Assembly: GCF_034044635.1 (NCBI RefSeq)
Contig: NZ_JAXCLX010000002.1
Location: forward strand, 682,001-746,000
Length of the DNA stretch: 64,000 nucleotides
DNA from: Dongia rigui
Lineage (GTDB): Bacteria > Pseudomonadota > Alphaproteobacteria > Dongiales > Dongiaceae
Direction: 5' to 3'
The notes beneath the pieces were generated by a model. That model saw nothing but the letters and a program-made list of their open reading frames with translations. It did not search any database and was not told where the DNA came from. Positions within the stretch are counted from its first letter, which is position 1. The number at the start of each line of letters is the position of its first letter. Shown in pieces: positions 18,609-27,374 of this stretch. A program made the position numbers and the translations under genes.

Positions 18609-18641
18609 GAAAAATGGCCGGACAAGGGGAATTGTCCGGCC
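18609..18641 (-). terminator. Rho-independent terminator, reverse strand
   Basis: GGCCGGACAA and TTGTCCGGCC form a perfect 10-base-pair stem with a six-base loop. Read on the reverse strand the stem is followed by ATTTTTC. It lies 434 bases past the stop of the cyclodeaminase-family gene, so it would end either a long 3' untranslated region or a separate reverse-strand RNA. Confidence 0.8.
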
Positions 18642-18806
18642 AAAGTAAGGCTTGGTTCTGGGAGGCCGGAATGCGCCGCGGAGGACGGCGGATCCGGGAG
18701 TGCGACTGACGTGCCGTTCCGCGGGCGATCGGTTGATCGATGGTGGAATGACTGTCGAGCCACCCCCATATGAGCGTGGCAGCAGCATTCGGGCAATCGA
18801 GGCTTC

Positions 18807-18860
18807 CTTGAGCGCTCTCAAGAAAATCTGGCCGTTAGATTTTCTGCGCCGGCGGCGCAG
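18807..18860. other. Three directly abutting perfect hairpins
   Basis: CTTGAG-cgct-CTCAAG (18807-18822), AAAATCT-ggccgtt-AGATTTT (18823-18843) and CTGCGCC-ggc-GGCGCAG (18844-18860) follow one another with no base between them. All 20 pairs are exact. This is not codon-constrained sequence and suggests a folded RNA or a recombination/termination structure; the strand is not determined. Confidence 0.6.
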
Positions 18861-19074
18861 TTAAGCTCGTTTGTTTGTCGAAGGGCGCCAACGCATCATC
18901 GTCTTGCGGCTGGGTTCCGCGAGATGAGGGCAGGTCGGGCGAGATGTTCCCTCTCCATCCGAACGGTCCTGTCCCGCGGAGAAGGGTGCCGCAATGCGTC
19001 GGCCGGCGATTCTCCTGTCGTCATGCGGGTTCTGCGGCAAGACCCAAGTGGCGTGAATCGCCGGCTGCGCGACT

Positions 19075-20088
19075 TCAGATGAAGCGCAGGTTCTGGCCGA
19101 GGCCCTGGCGCTTGGCTTTCTCGAGCAGAGCGTGGCCGAGGGCGATGTCGCTGAGGCTCAAGCCCCGGTGCCAGAAGAGGTTGGTCTCGCTCTCGCGCTC
19201 CCGGCCAGGCTTCAGTCCGGCGACGATCTGGCCGAGTTCTGCGTGCAGTGTTTCTTCCGTCAGCTTGTCGCTGTCGACATGCTGGCGCAAGGCTCCGAAG
19301 GGCAGGCCCTTGCGGCATTGGCCCCAATCATCGACCACGATCTTGTCCATGATGTCGGTGAGCGAGAGTTCGACGGCACTCATGGTGCCATAGGGGATGA
19401 CCAGGGCGCCCTTCTTGATCCAGGAGGTCTTCAGCATCGGCTGCGGGGCGGGCAAGCGCGACGCTTCGACGACGATATCGGCGCCAGCGACACAGGATTC
19501 CCAATCGCTGGTGGCGACGACTTTCTTGCCGAGATCGGCCGAGAGGCGGGCAGCGAAGGCGTCGCGGCTTTCCGGGCGCCGCGAATGGACGCGGATCTCG
19601 TCGAAACCGAACAGCCGGTCGAGCAGGCGCACATTCCAATAGGCGGTACCCCGGGCGCCGACATGGCCCAGCACCTTCGATCCCTTGCGGGCAAGATGCT
19701 TGGCGCCCAGCGCGGTGATGGCGCCGGTGCGCATATCGGTGATGGCGGTCGCATCGAGGATCGCCTTGGGCATGCCGGTCTCGGGGTCGAAGAGATTGAG
19801 GACTGCCATCTCGGATGGCAGGCCGCGCTCGAAATTATGGACGAAGTCGCCCACCACCTTGACGCCAGCCAGTCCCAACGGCTTTACGACACCGCGCAGC
19901 ACATTGAAATGGCCCTTGGCGGAATCTTCCGGCACCAGGTGCACGCGGGGCTCGATGACCGTCTGGCGGTTGCCTTGGGCGCGCAGCGCGTCCTCGACCG
20001 CCACCAATATCTCGTCATCGGTCAGCGCCAGCTTCTCGACATCGGCACCATTGAGGAAGGTGATGTGGATCGGCTGCGTGGTGGTCAT
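19075..20088 (-). CDS. Ornithine cyclodeaminase/mu-crystallin family enzyme
   Basis: A 337-residue Rossmann-fold NAD(P)-dependent protein. The nucleotide-binding segment KVLGHVGARGTAYWNVRLLDRLF replaces the usual GxGxQA with GARGTA. TDMRTGAITALGAKHLAR and GLAGVKVVGDFVHNFERGLPS correspond to the substrate-pocket region of the family. Members include ornithine cyclodeaminase, alanine dehydrogenase, ketimine reductases and dehydro-opine enzymes; the substrate cannot be chosen. It starts 11 bases after the caspase-like gene stop, so the two probably share a transcript, although their functional link is not obvious. Confidence 0.85.
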   Translation of the reverse strand: MTTTQPIHITFLNGADVEKLALTDDEILVAVEDALRAQGNRQTVIEPRVHLVPEDSAKGHFNVLRGVVKPLGLAGVKVVGDFVHNFERGLPSEMAVLNLFDPETGMPKAILDATAITDMRTGAITALGAKHLARKGSKVLGHVGARGTAYWNVRLLDRLFGFDEIRVHSRRPESRDAFAARLSADLGKKVVATSDWESCVAGADIVVEASRLPAPQPMLKTSWIKKGALVIPYGTMSAVELSLTDIMDKIVVDDWGQCRKGLPFGALRQHVDSDKLTEETLHAELGQIVAGLKPGRERESETNLFWHRGLSLSDIALGHALLEKAKRQGLGQNLRFI

Positions 20089-20099
20089 GTGGGCCTTCT

Positions 20100-22439
20100 C
20101 TATTTGGCTTTGGCGATGAGCAAATCGGCGCCGACGGTGTAGACGTCCGGCTCCTGTACGTCGGCACCATATACCGAGCGGAAGGCCTTTGGATTCTTTT
20201 CGCGCTGCGCCAGGAAGAGTTCCGGCAGCGCCTGGGCGGTGAATTTTGCCACTTCCTGCGAGGAGATCCAGCCATCCTTCGGATCGACATCGCCCTTGCC
20301 CTTCAAGGCCTGGTCGACGAGATAGGTGAGGAAGCCCGCGCCGAGTTCGGCGCTTTCCGGCGCCAATTGGTCGCGGCGTGTCGCGGTCAGGACCTGGATG
20401 CCGGAGCTGCGCAGCCCGTTGGTGAGAAAGCGCTTCTGGAACGACGAGACGGCGTAGAAATTCTCCACCGTGCCGCCGGAATAGCAGGCGTCGATGATGA
20501 CGAAGACGCGCTGGGCGCCTGATTTTTCGAGCGCGCTACGGATCTCGGTCGCGGAGATCCAGCTGTCGGAATCATCGGCGGTCGCGTCGCTGGGCAGGAA
20601 GTACCAGTCGCTGTCATCGGTAAGGCCGTGGCCGGAGAGGAAGAGGATGACCGAATCCTCAGGTTTCGCCGATTTGAGTTTGCCGAGCGCGCCGAGGATC
20701 TGCGCCTTGGTGGCGCGCCCATCGGTCAAGTCGCTGGCGGCGATACTGGTGAAGACGTTTTTCGAATAGGTTGAGATCGCGGCCTTGACGCGCTCGGCGT
20801 CGTTGGCGGCGACCTTCAACTGGTATTCTATGGGCAGCTTGCCATAGGCGGAGATGCCGATGGTGATGAGGTTGAGCTGGCCCTTACGCGGTTCGCCGCT
20901 GAAGGTCTGGCGCATCTCGGCCTGGTCGCCCGGATTGTCATAGACGCCGGTCGCCACGGCCTGGAACACGTTCGGCCCCGGCACCGGCCAGACATTGTAG
21001 CCGATGACGCGCACATGCTTGCCGTCCACCTCGGCATCCTTCTGTTCGAGGATGGCGCCGACATCGACGATCTTGCCGTTGTGATAGAGGCGCACGTCCT
21101 TGATGCCGCCACCCTGGTCGCTGGCGATGACCATCAGCTGATAGGGCTTGTCGCCGGAGAGCTCGGTCGAGATGGGTTCGATCTCGGCCTTGGGCGGCAT
21201 CGGGTATTTGTCGGTCGGGTTGCCGGGCACCGCACGCAGCTCACGCTTATCCTTATCAAGAAGCGCCGACAGCATGCCGGGATCGGAGAAGGCCTGAGTG
21301 AGCGAGGTGATGGGGAAGTTCGACTTCTTCACCGCCCAGGCGATGCCGCGCAGGCCGCTGCTTGAGCCGTCGAAGCGGCCCTGGCGATCGACCAGCGCCC
21401 AGCCTTGTGCCGAGATGAAGATGGAGAGGACCAGTTCCTTGGTCTCGGTGTCGAAGATCTTGAGGGCGCCACCGGCATCGACAACGATGACCTTGGCCGC
21501 CGCCTCGTCATAGATGAGGCCGATCGCCGGCGTGTCGAGGTCGGCGATTTCGTGGCGCTTCTTGCCGCTCGCCAGGTCGACCAGCGCCATCTCCTTGCCA
21601 TTGAGGATGACGGCGCTGGTGCCGGTCATGCCGATGCTGGCAGCGGTGAGCCCGCCGAGATCGCTGCTGCTGCTCTTGGTGCCAATGCGCGCGAGCTTGC
21701 CGTTGCTGCCGATGGCGCTGATATTGCCGTCATCACCGATCTGCAGGGCGGCGGGTGCCGCGCCGACGCTGCCTTTGGCTGCAGTCGGCTTGCCGCTGGC
21801 GTCGAAGGCGGTGACGCCGCCGCTGCTCTCCGCCATGGCGATGAACTTGCCATCGGCCGAGACGCTGAGAGCGGCAATCGCACCGCCGCCAGCCGCCTGC
21901 CAAATGGCTTGGCGGGTATCAAGCTGCCAGGCCGTGATCTTGCCGGAGGCATGACCCACATAAAGGAGAGCATCGTCGGGTGACCCCGCCAGCGCCGTCA
22001 CGGCACCATCCTTGCCAGCCAAGGTGGCGAAGGCTTTGCCGCTGTGCGGGTCGATCAACTGCACGCTGCCATCGGCCTGGCCCAGGAAGAAGGTTGTGGC
22101 GCTGGCGGAGGGCGCAAAGGCGGACCCTTTCCCAGATTTGATGACAGCCTGCTGGCTGCCGGCCTGGAGATTCCACAGGCGATAGGCGCCATCGCTCCCT
22201 TGAAGGGCAAAGGTGTTGCTGCCGGTGCCGATGGCGAATCCGGTCTGTTTCAGCAGAGGTATCGTGACCTTGAGCTGCGCCTGGGCGTAGAGCACGTTTT
22301 CAAAGAGGTGATCGCCGATCGCATCGAAGACGTCTTGTGCGCTCGCCGGCGTGTCATGCGCCGCCAAGGGCAGCAGGCAGAGCGGCAATAGCCGCGCTAG
22401 GCGTTTCAGGAAAGATGGCAAGGGGGCGAGGGCGATCAT
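20100..22439 (-). CDS. Beta-propeller/caspase-like (peptidase C14) protein
   Basis: A 779-residue exported protein. A signal peptide (LARLLPLCLLPLAAHDTPASA) is followed by WD40/PQQ-like propeller repeats over about 40-330 (e.g. GSDGAYRLWNLQAG, HASGKITAWQLDT). A linker/Ig-like part comes next, then a caspase p20-type domain at about 510-750. The catalytic dyad is present: His604 in FLSGHGLTDDSDWYFLP and Cys652 in VIIDACYSGG. Such orthocaspases cleave after basic residues in known cases. The ATG at 22439 is preferred to TTG 22472 because it starts just before the signal peptide. The neighbours are a beta-barrel, a FecR-like protein and a CHASE2 cyclase. Confidence 0.9.
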   Translation of the reverse strand: MIALAPLPSFLKRLARLLPLCLLPLAAHDTPASAQDVFDAIGDHLFENVLYAQAQLKVTIPLLKQTGFAIGTGSNTFALQGSDGAYRLWNLQAGSQQAVIKSGKGSAFAPSASATTFFLGQADGSVQLIDPHSGKAFATLAGKDGAVTALAGSPDDALLYVGHASGKITAWQLDTRQAIWQAAGGGAIAALSVSADGKFIAMAESSGGVTAFDASGKPTAAKGSVGAAPAALQIGDDGNISAIGSNGKLARIGTKSSSSDLGGLTAASIGMTGTSAVILNGKEMALVDLASGKKRHEIADLDTPAIGLIYDEAAAKVIVVDAGGALKIFDTETKELVLSIFISAQGWALVDRQGRFDGSSSGLRGIAWAVKKSNFPITSLTQAFSDPGMLSALLDKDKRELRAVPGNPTDKYPMPPKAEIEPISTELSGDKPYQLMVIASDQGGGIKDVRLYHNGKIVDVGAILEQKDAEVDGKHVRVIGYNVWPVPGPNVFQAVATGVYDNPGDQAEMRQTFSGEPRKGQLNLITIGISAYGKLPIEYQLKVAANDAERVKAAISTYSKNVFTSIAASDLTDGRATKAQILGALGKLKSAKPEDSVILFLSGHGLTDDSDWYFLPSDATADDSDSWISATEIRSALEKSGAQRVFVIIDACYSGGTVENFYAVSSFQKRFLTNGLRSSGIQVLTATRRDQLAPESAELGAGFLTYLVDQALKGKGDVDPKDGWISSQEVAKFTAQALPELFLAQREKNPKAFRSVYGADVQEPDVYTVGADLLIAKAK

Positions 22440-22473
22440 GTGAGCATTCCCGTTTCGCTGGTACCGTCCCAAT

Positions 22474-22509
22474 AAAAAGGGGCGCGCCCGCCGCCGCGGA
22501 CCGCGCCCC
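22474..22509 (-). terminator. Rho-independent terminator of the beta-barrel gene
   Basis: GGGGCGCG…CGCGCCCC forms an 8-base-pair stem (with additional GC pairing inside the loop). On the reverse strand it is followed by TTTTTATT. It lies between the outer-membrane protein gene and the caspase-like gene, so these two same-strand genes are separate transcripts. Confidence 0.8.
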
Positions 22510-22555
22510 CATCTTATGCCATCCCAGTCCTAAGCCATCCCTGGCGCCCTGTGGA

Positions 22556-23509
22556 TCAGAAGCGGGCCTTGAACTCGACCTGGCCGCCGATCTGATTCGT
22601 CTCCTGGTTCACGACTTCGGCGCGGACGCCGGCGCCGAGCGAGAGCCAATCGTTCACACGACCGCGCACGCCGCCCGAGAGGTAGAGGAAATCCTGGTCA
22701 CCTTCGTCAACTTCCGGGACGTTCTCCGGGAAGACATGCTCGTACTGGATACCGAGATAGGGCACGAAGGGATCAAGGTTGTAGCCGACCTCGAACGAAC
22801 CCACCGCGGTATGGGCGTCGCTGTCGTCATCGCCTTCGCCCTCGAAATCGAGGAGCTCGGTATAGGCATAGCGCCAGCCGGCCTTGCCCTTGAGGATGAA
22901 ATCGCCGACGGGCGCCGCGGCGTTCAACGCCAGTTCGCCCGAGAAGGTCTGGCTGTCGGAATCGACGTCTTCGGCGCCGTCGCTCGTCGCCTTGCCGTCG
23001 GCATAGGCATAAGAGAACATGCCGGTGGCGAAGAAGTAGTTCGCGAAGCGATAGGCGATGTAGGGCGAGACGGTGAAGGTGTCGCTGTAGAAGTCGGAAT
23101 CGATATCGCTGCCATCGACGTCGATATCGGTCGACGAATTGGCATAGGCGCCCGAAATACCGATGAAGAGATTGTCGCCGAAGCGGTGGTCGACACCGAA
23201 CGGAACCGTCCACAGATCGGTGCTGAACTTGCTGCCGGCCTCCTCGATCAAGCTGTCGCTGTCCGAGGTGATGTTGGTGTAGGAGGGCGTCAACCAGGCG
23301 CTGTTGGTGTAGCCGGTATCGGGCATGCCATCCATATCGGAGGTCACGTCGTCGCCGATGCGCTTTGAAATCGCGTCGGTGACGCGGCGGCTGACCTCGT
23401 CGCGGATCTTCTTTTCGATCTCGTCATCGGCGCGCGCCAAGGTGGCGGTAACGCCCGACAACACGGTGGCGGCCAGCGCCAGCCGGAATGATTTTGCCAA
23501 CAGAGCCAT
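22556..23509 (-). CDS. Autotransporter-type outer-membrane beta-barrel protein
   Basis: A 317-residue protein with a Sec signal peptide (ending LARA). A charged helical segment (DDEIEKKIRDEVSRRVTDAI) comes next, then a beta-barrel of about 12 alternating strands ending in aromatic-terminal VEFKARF, the usual signal for outer-membrane insertion. Strand content (SVSPYIAYRFANYFFATGMFSYAYADG, GVRGRVNDWLSLGAGVRAE) resembles the autotransporter barrel domain, but there is no large passenger. Loops are very Asp-rich (DIDVDGSDIDSD), perhaps binding cations. Function unknown. Confidence 0.8.
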   Translation of the reverse strand: MALLAKSFRLALAATVLSGVTATLARADDEIEKKIRDEVSRRVTDAISKRIGDDVTSDMDGMPDTGYTNSAWLTPSYTNITSDSDSLIEEAGSKFSTDLWTVPFGVDHRFGDNLFIGISGAYANSSTDIDVDGSDIDSDFYSDTFTVSPYIAYRFANYFFATGMFSYAYADGKATSDGAEDVDSDSQTFSGELALNAAAPVGDFILKGKAGWRYAYTELLDFEGEGDDDSDAHTAVGSFEVGYNLDPFVPYLGIQYEHVFPENVPEVDEGDQDFLYLSGGVRGRVNDWLSLGAGVRAEVVNQETNQIGGQVEFKARF

Positions 23510-23734
23510 GATCGTCCCTCGTGAAAAATATCGTTCCCCCGGAAGGCGTTAGCAAACTGCCAGCCGGTTGCTACTCTTTTTGTACAGGTGGTCGAATACC
23601 GCTTCTAGCGGCCAGCGCCAAGACCGTCAACACTGGGTTGTGACCCCAATCACAAACCGATCGACGTTCCGTAGCGCCTAACACGCCCGTGTGGCTATAT
23701 ACGACCTGAGCCGGCCGTGCCGGAAGCTAAGAGA

Positions 23735-24412
23735 ATGCTAAACATGACGAGCAAGTTTAATAAAATCAGATGCTTGATGGCCGGCAGCCTGGCTGTGGCG
23801 AGTCTGATCCTGCTTGCACCATCGGCGATGGCAGCATCGAAGCCGGTCGCCATCGTCGAGGATTCGCCACTGACAATGGGGCGGGGTCAGGCCTTCGACC
23901 TGCTGAATGAGAGCGAGGTTCTGACCCTGGCGCCGCAGCAGACGCTGGTGCTGGGTTATCTCAAATCCTGCACCCGCGAGACGATCACGGGCGGCACGGT
24001 GACCATCGGCGCCAAGGAATCCACGGTCGAGGGCGGCAAGGTGACCCGGGAAAAAACGGTATGCACCCAGACCAAGCTGGCGCTCACGGCGGACGAATCC
24101 CAGCAGAGCGCCACGATTGCCTTCCGCGGCCAGATCAAGCACGTCTATACCCGCCAGCCGCTGATCGTCGCCGAGAAGAGCGAGACGGTGAAGATCGAGC
24201 CGATCGAAGGTGGCGAGAGCTGGAATTTGAAGCCAGAGAACGGCCGTATCGACTTCCAAGCCGCCAAAGTAGAGATGCAGCCCGGTGCCCGCTACAAGGT
24301 GACGGGCGCCAAGACATCGCTCATCGTCGAGGTTGACGCTGCGGCCACCACGGCAAAGACTGGCACCCTTGAACGGGTCGTCGTCCTGGAATTGGCCGAC
24401 CCGACGAACTGA
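23735..24412 (+). CDS. FecR-like exported protein of unknown function
   Basis: About 225 residues: a signal peptide (CLMAGSLAVASLILLAPSAMAA) followed by a beta-rich domain. The pattern VAIVEDSPLTMGRG…LNESEVLTLAPQQTLVLGYLKSC…GGTVTIG resembles the FecR domain (a response domain facing the periplasm). Two cysteines (in LKSCTRE and EKTVCTQ) may form a disulfide. The start is ATG 23735, with ATG 23744 or GTG 23717 as alternatives. It lies 29 bases before the CHASE2-cyclase gene; FecR–CHASE2 pairs are common in proteobacteria, supporting a joint periplasmic sensing role. Confidence 0.65.
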   Translation: MLNMTSKFNKIRCLMAGSLAVASLILLAPSAMAASKPVAIVEDSPLTMGRGQAFDLLNESEVLTLAPQQTLVLGYLKSCTRETITGGTVTIGAKESTVEGGKVTREKTVCTQTKLALTADESQQSATIAFRGQIKHVYTRQPLIVAEKSETVKIEPIEGGESWNLKPENGRIDFQAAKVEMQPGARYKVTGAKTSLIVEVDAAATTAKTGTLERVVVLELADPTN

Positions 24413-24441
24413 GCGCGTGAATTCAGACAAACGGGTGGGGC

Positions 24442-26508
24442 TTGCGGGGGCGGCGGAACGTCTTATTGGCATTGGCCGTTGCTGCGCTCATCGGTGCGGC
24501 TTCCTTCACCACATACGGCGTGGCGCTCGACCGCTTGTCGATCGATCTGCTGCATCTCATTCATCTCAAGGTCTTTGGCCCATCCAAGGTCAGCGACGAA
24601 ATCGCCATCCTGGCGATTGATGAAGAGACCTATCGCGATGACCATTTCCGCAACCTGCCGCAGGCCCTTTGGACACCTGAGCTTGGCGACATATTGCAGG
24701 CAGTGCTCGATGCCGGACCCAAGGCGGTCGGCATCGACATTATCATCGGCACGACCGCGGACAGCATCAGCCCGGGCTATGATCGCCCCTGGTTGAAAGC
24801 GCTGCGGCGCGCCGCTGACGAGAACCGCATTGTGCTGGGGTTTGCCCAGAATCAGGGCCAACCCATTCTGCCGACCCAGCAGCAGCGCGTCGCCGTGCGG
24901 GATATCGGCAACGATTTCGTCAACCACGGCGCCGTCAACCCGCTCACCGATGCAGATGGGGTCGTGCGGCAGATGCCGCTGGCTTTTGCATCGGGCAAAG
25001 GTCCGGTACCGACATTGTCAGCCGGACTCTATGAAAAGGCGATTGGGGCGCCAGCCGCCGCCATGGCCGATCGTCCGCCCTTGCTGCTGAATTTCGCCGC
25101 GGCCAAGCGACCCTTGCTCTATTCCCTGGCCGATCTCGCCGCCTGCGTGGAGGCGCAGAACAGCGATTTCTTCCGCCAACAATTTGCCGGCAAGGTCGTC
25201 ATCCTTGGCGGCATCCTTGACATTGAGGACCGCAAGCTGACCTCAAACAGGTTTGCAACGCTGCCGGAAGGGCAGCGCGACGAGCCGCGTTGCGTCAGAG
25301 AAGCCATCGGGCAGAAGTTCTTCTCCGGCTTCTCGCGCGATACGATCCCCGGGGTGCTCATTCATGCCGCTGCCGTCGACAACCTGTTGCATGGCAGCGC
25401 ACTGACCCTGTTGCCGGCATGGCTGCGCGCCCTTGCGATCACGGCCATAGCCTTTGTGGCCGCGCTGATCTTCCTGTTCCAGAAGCCCAAGCGTGCGCTA
25501 CCGATCTGGGTCGCGCTGGCGCTGGCGTGGTCGGTGCTCGGCGCATTGGCCTTCACCTATTTTCTTGTCCTGCCGCTCATCACCGGCCTCATCGCCATGT
25601 CGCTGGCGGGTCCCGCCGGGCTTGCCCTGCGCATGGGCAGCATGGATCGCTCGCGCCGGCAGTTGCGGCAGGCGTTTTCACTCTACCTTCCCAAGAGTGA
25701 GGTCGATCGGCTCGTGCGCGAGGAAAAGCTGCCGGCCTTGGGTGGTGAGTTGCGCGATGTCACCATCCTCTTTTCCGATATCGCCTCCTATTCGACCCTC
25801 TCCGAGCGCGTGGCACCGGGGCCGCTGGTCGACGAGCTCAACCGCTATTTCGGGCGCATGACGGATATCGTCCAGGCCCATGGCGGTTTCGTCGACAAGT
25901 TCATCGGCGATGGCGTGTTGGCAATCTTCGGCGCACCGCTGGCGCGGGAGAATGCGGCGGCCGACGCGGTGCGGGCGAGCCTGGCCATGATCCAGTCCTT
26001 GAAGGACGAACCGCTCTTCATCGGCGGAGATGGGCGCATTGCCATCCGCATCGGCCTCCATCGCGGCGAGGCGATCGTCGGCAATATCGGCTCGGCGCAG
26101 CGCTTCAACTATACAGTGATGGGCGACGCGGTGAATGTCGCCTCGCGCCTCGAAGGGGTCGGCAAGCATTACCACATTCCGATCGTCGTGAGCGAGCAGG
26201 TGCAGGAAGCGGCGGCGCGCGACTTTGCCTTCCGCGAACTGGATTTCATCCGCGTCGTTGGACGTGACCAGCCGGTGCGGCTATATCAGCCGCTGTCGGC
26301 TGACAGTGCGGCGACACTGGACCTGCCGGGTTTTGCGGTGGCCTTGGAACTGTGGCGCAAGGGGCAGTTCGTGGAGGCCGGCAAGGCCTTCGCGGCCCTC
26401 GCTGCCAAGGGCGACGAATTGGCGGCCCGCTATGTCAGCTGGGCGCAGACTTACGCCGAGACACCGATGTCGCATTGGGAAGGCATCATTCAACAGGGAT
26501 CGAAATGA
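24442..26508 (+). CDS. CHASE2-domain adenylate/guanylate cyclase
   Basis: A 688-residue membrane enzyme. An N-terminal TM is followed by an extracytoplasmic CHASE2 sensor (about 30-310; VGIDIIIG, NDFVNHGAVNPLTDADGVVRQMPL). Three TM helices (about 325-400) and a class III cyclase domain (about 430-600) follow, with metal-binding FSDIASYS, KFIGDGVLAIFG (Lys suggests ATP as substrate) and the transition-state region NYTVMGDAVNVASRLE. A short C-terminal helical region follows. Translation probably starts at TTG 24442, as no ATG precedes the first TM. It overlaps the SDR gene by four bases. Confidence 0.93.
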   Translation: MRGRRNVLLALAVAALIGAASFTTYGVALDRLSIDLLHLIHLKVFGPSKVSDEIAILAIDEETYRDDHFRNLPQALWTPELGDILQAVLDAGPKAVGIDIIIGTTADSISPGYDRPWLKALRRAADENRIVLGFAQNQGQPILPTQQQRVAVRDIGNDFVNHGAVNPLTDADGVVRQMPLAFASGKGPVPTLSAGLYEKAIGAPAAAMADRPPLLLNFAAAKRPLLYSLADLAACVEAQNSDFFRQQFAGKVVILGGILDIEDRKLTSNRFATLPEGQRDEPRCVREAIGQKFFSGFSRDTIPGVLIHAAAVDNLLHGSALTLLPAWLRALAITAIAFVAALIFLFQKPKRALPIWVALALAWSVLGALAFTYFLVLPLITGLIAMSLAGPAGLALRMGSMDRSRRQLRQAFSLYLPKSEVDRLVREEKLPALGGELRDVTILFSDIASYSTLSERVAPGPLVDELNRYFGRMTDIVQAHGGFVDKFIGDGVLAIFGAPLARENAAADAVRASLAMIQSLKDEPLFIGGDGRIAIRIGLHRGEAIVGNIGSAQRFNYTVMGDAVNVASRLEGVGKHYHIPIVVSEQVQEAAARDFAFRELDFIRVVGRDQPVRLYQPLSADSAATLDLPGFAVALELWRKGQFVEAGKAFAALAAKGDELAARYVSWAQTYAETPMSHWEGIIQQGSK

Positions 26509-27257
26509 CGAGCGATTTGAAGGGCAAGCGCGTGCTGGTGACGGGCGGGGCGACGGGCATCGGCGCAGCGATATCGCGCGCCCTGGCCGATGCCGGCGCG
26601 CTGGTTGCCGTCCATTATCATGCCGGCAAGGCGGCGGCGGACAGTCTGGTCGCCGAGAAGAAAGCCGTTGCTGGGTTCGGCGCTAACCTCGCCAAGGCGG
26701 ATGCTTGCGTGGGATTGGTGAATGCGGTCGTGGCGAAACTGGGTGGGCTCGACATCCTCGTCAACAATGCGGGCGGCATGGTGGGGCGCAAGCCCTTGGC
26801 CGACATAGATGACGCTTTCATCGACGAGGTGTTCGATCTCAACGTGCGCTCGACGGTGCATTGCTGCCGCGCGGCGTTGGCGGCGTTCAAGGCACAGAAA
26901 AGCGGTGTCATCATCAATGTCAGCTCCGTCTCGGCCATCACCGGCGGCAGCCCGGGTTCCAGCATCTATAGCGGCGCCAAGGGTTTCATCTCGACCTTCA
27001 CGCGCTCGCTGGCGCGGGAACTGGCCCCGGACGGCATTCGTGTGAACGCGGTCTCGCCGGGCACGATCCATACCGACTTCCATGTGCGGCACTCGACGCC
27101 GGAGAAGCTGGAAGCCACGCGCAAGACCATCCCGCAGCAGCGCCTGGGCACGGCAGAGGATTGCGCGGGGACCGTGCTCTACCTCGCCTCGGAGAACCTG
27201 TCCGGCTATGTCACCGGACAGGTCATCGAGGTGAATGGTGGCCAGTTGATGGTGTGA
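26505..27257 (+). CDS. Short-chain dehydrogenase/reductase (SDR)
   Basis: A 250-residue classical SDR. The cofactor motif TGGATGIG is at the N-terminus and NNAG near residue 85. The catalytic Ser-Tyr-Lys lies in NVSSVSAITGG…SIYSGAKG, and the C-terminal GYVTGQVIEVNGGQLM is typical. FabG-like overall; the substrate is not predictable. The ATG overlaps the cyclase stop (ATGA), so the two are co-translated even though the functional link is unclear. The longer frame from 26352 is a shadow of the cyclase. Confidence 0.9.
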   Translation: MTSDLKGKRVLVTGGATGIGAAISRALADAGALVAVHYHAGKAAADSLVAEKKAVAGFGANLAKADACVGLVNAVVAKLGGLDILVNNAGGMVGRKPLADIDDAFIDEVFDLNVRSTVHCCRAALAAFKAQKSGVIINVSSVSAITGGSPGSSIYSGAKGFISTFTRSLARELAPDGIRVNAVSPGTIHTDFHVRHSTPEKLEATRKTIPQQRLGTAEDCAGTVLYLASENLSGYVTGQVIEVNGGQLMV

Positions 27258-27261
27258 AACG

Positions 27262-27370
27262 CCCCTCACCCCGACCCTCTCCCCGCTATCGCGGGGCGAG
27301 GGAGTTCAATCGAACGCGGCCTTAAAGCCCCTCGCCCCGCTGGCGGGGAGAGGGGTGGGGGTGAGGGGGT
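27262..27370. repeat. Palindromic intergenic repeat (CCCTCACCC…GGGTGAGGG type)
   Basis: The unit begins CCCCTCACCCC and ends GGGGGTGAGGGG. The inner parts CTCTCCCCGC…GCGGGGCGAGGG and CCCCTCGCCCCGC…GGGGAGAGGGG form two hairpins inside a long closing stem. It fills the space between convergent genes (SDR rightward, Gfo/Idh leftward) and could terminate both. Elements of this sequence type are scattered through many alphaproteobacterial genomes (general knowledge). Confidence 0.75.
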
Positions 27371-27374
27371 GCAC

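Larger units (their letters stand above)
18548..19074. other. 527-base gap with hairpin cluster and reverse-strand terminator, no credible gene
   Basis: No open frame here looks coding: the longest (97 codons reverse, 70 forward) have no recognisable protein character. The gap contains a strong terminator-like hairpin at 18609-18641 and three abutting perfect hairpins at 18807-18860, both listed separately. It could hold a small RNA read from the reverse strand. Confidence 0.55.

Noticed and set aside
18528-18864. Small frames on both strands in the gap after sdaA
   Set aside because: They cover the terminator and hairpin sequences, have no homologous look and no good start context.
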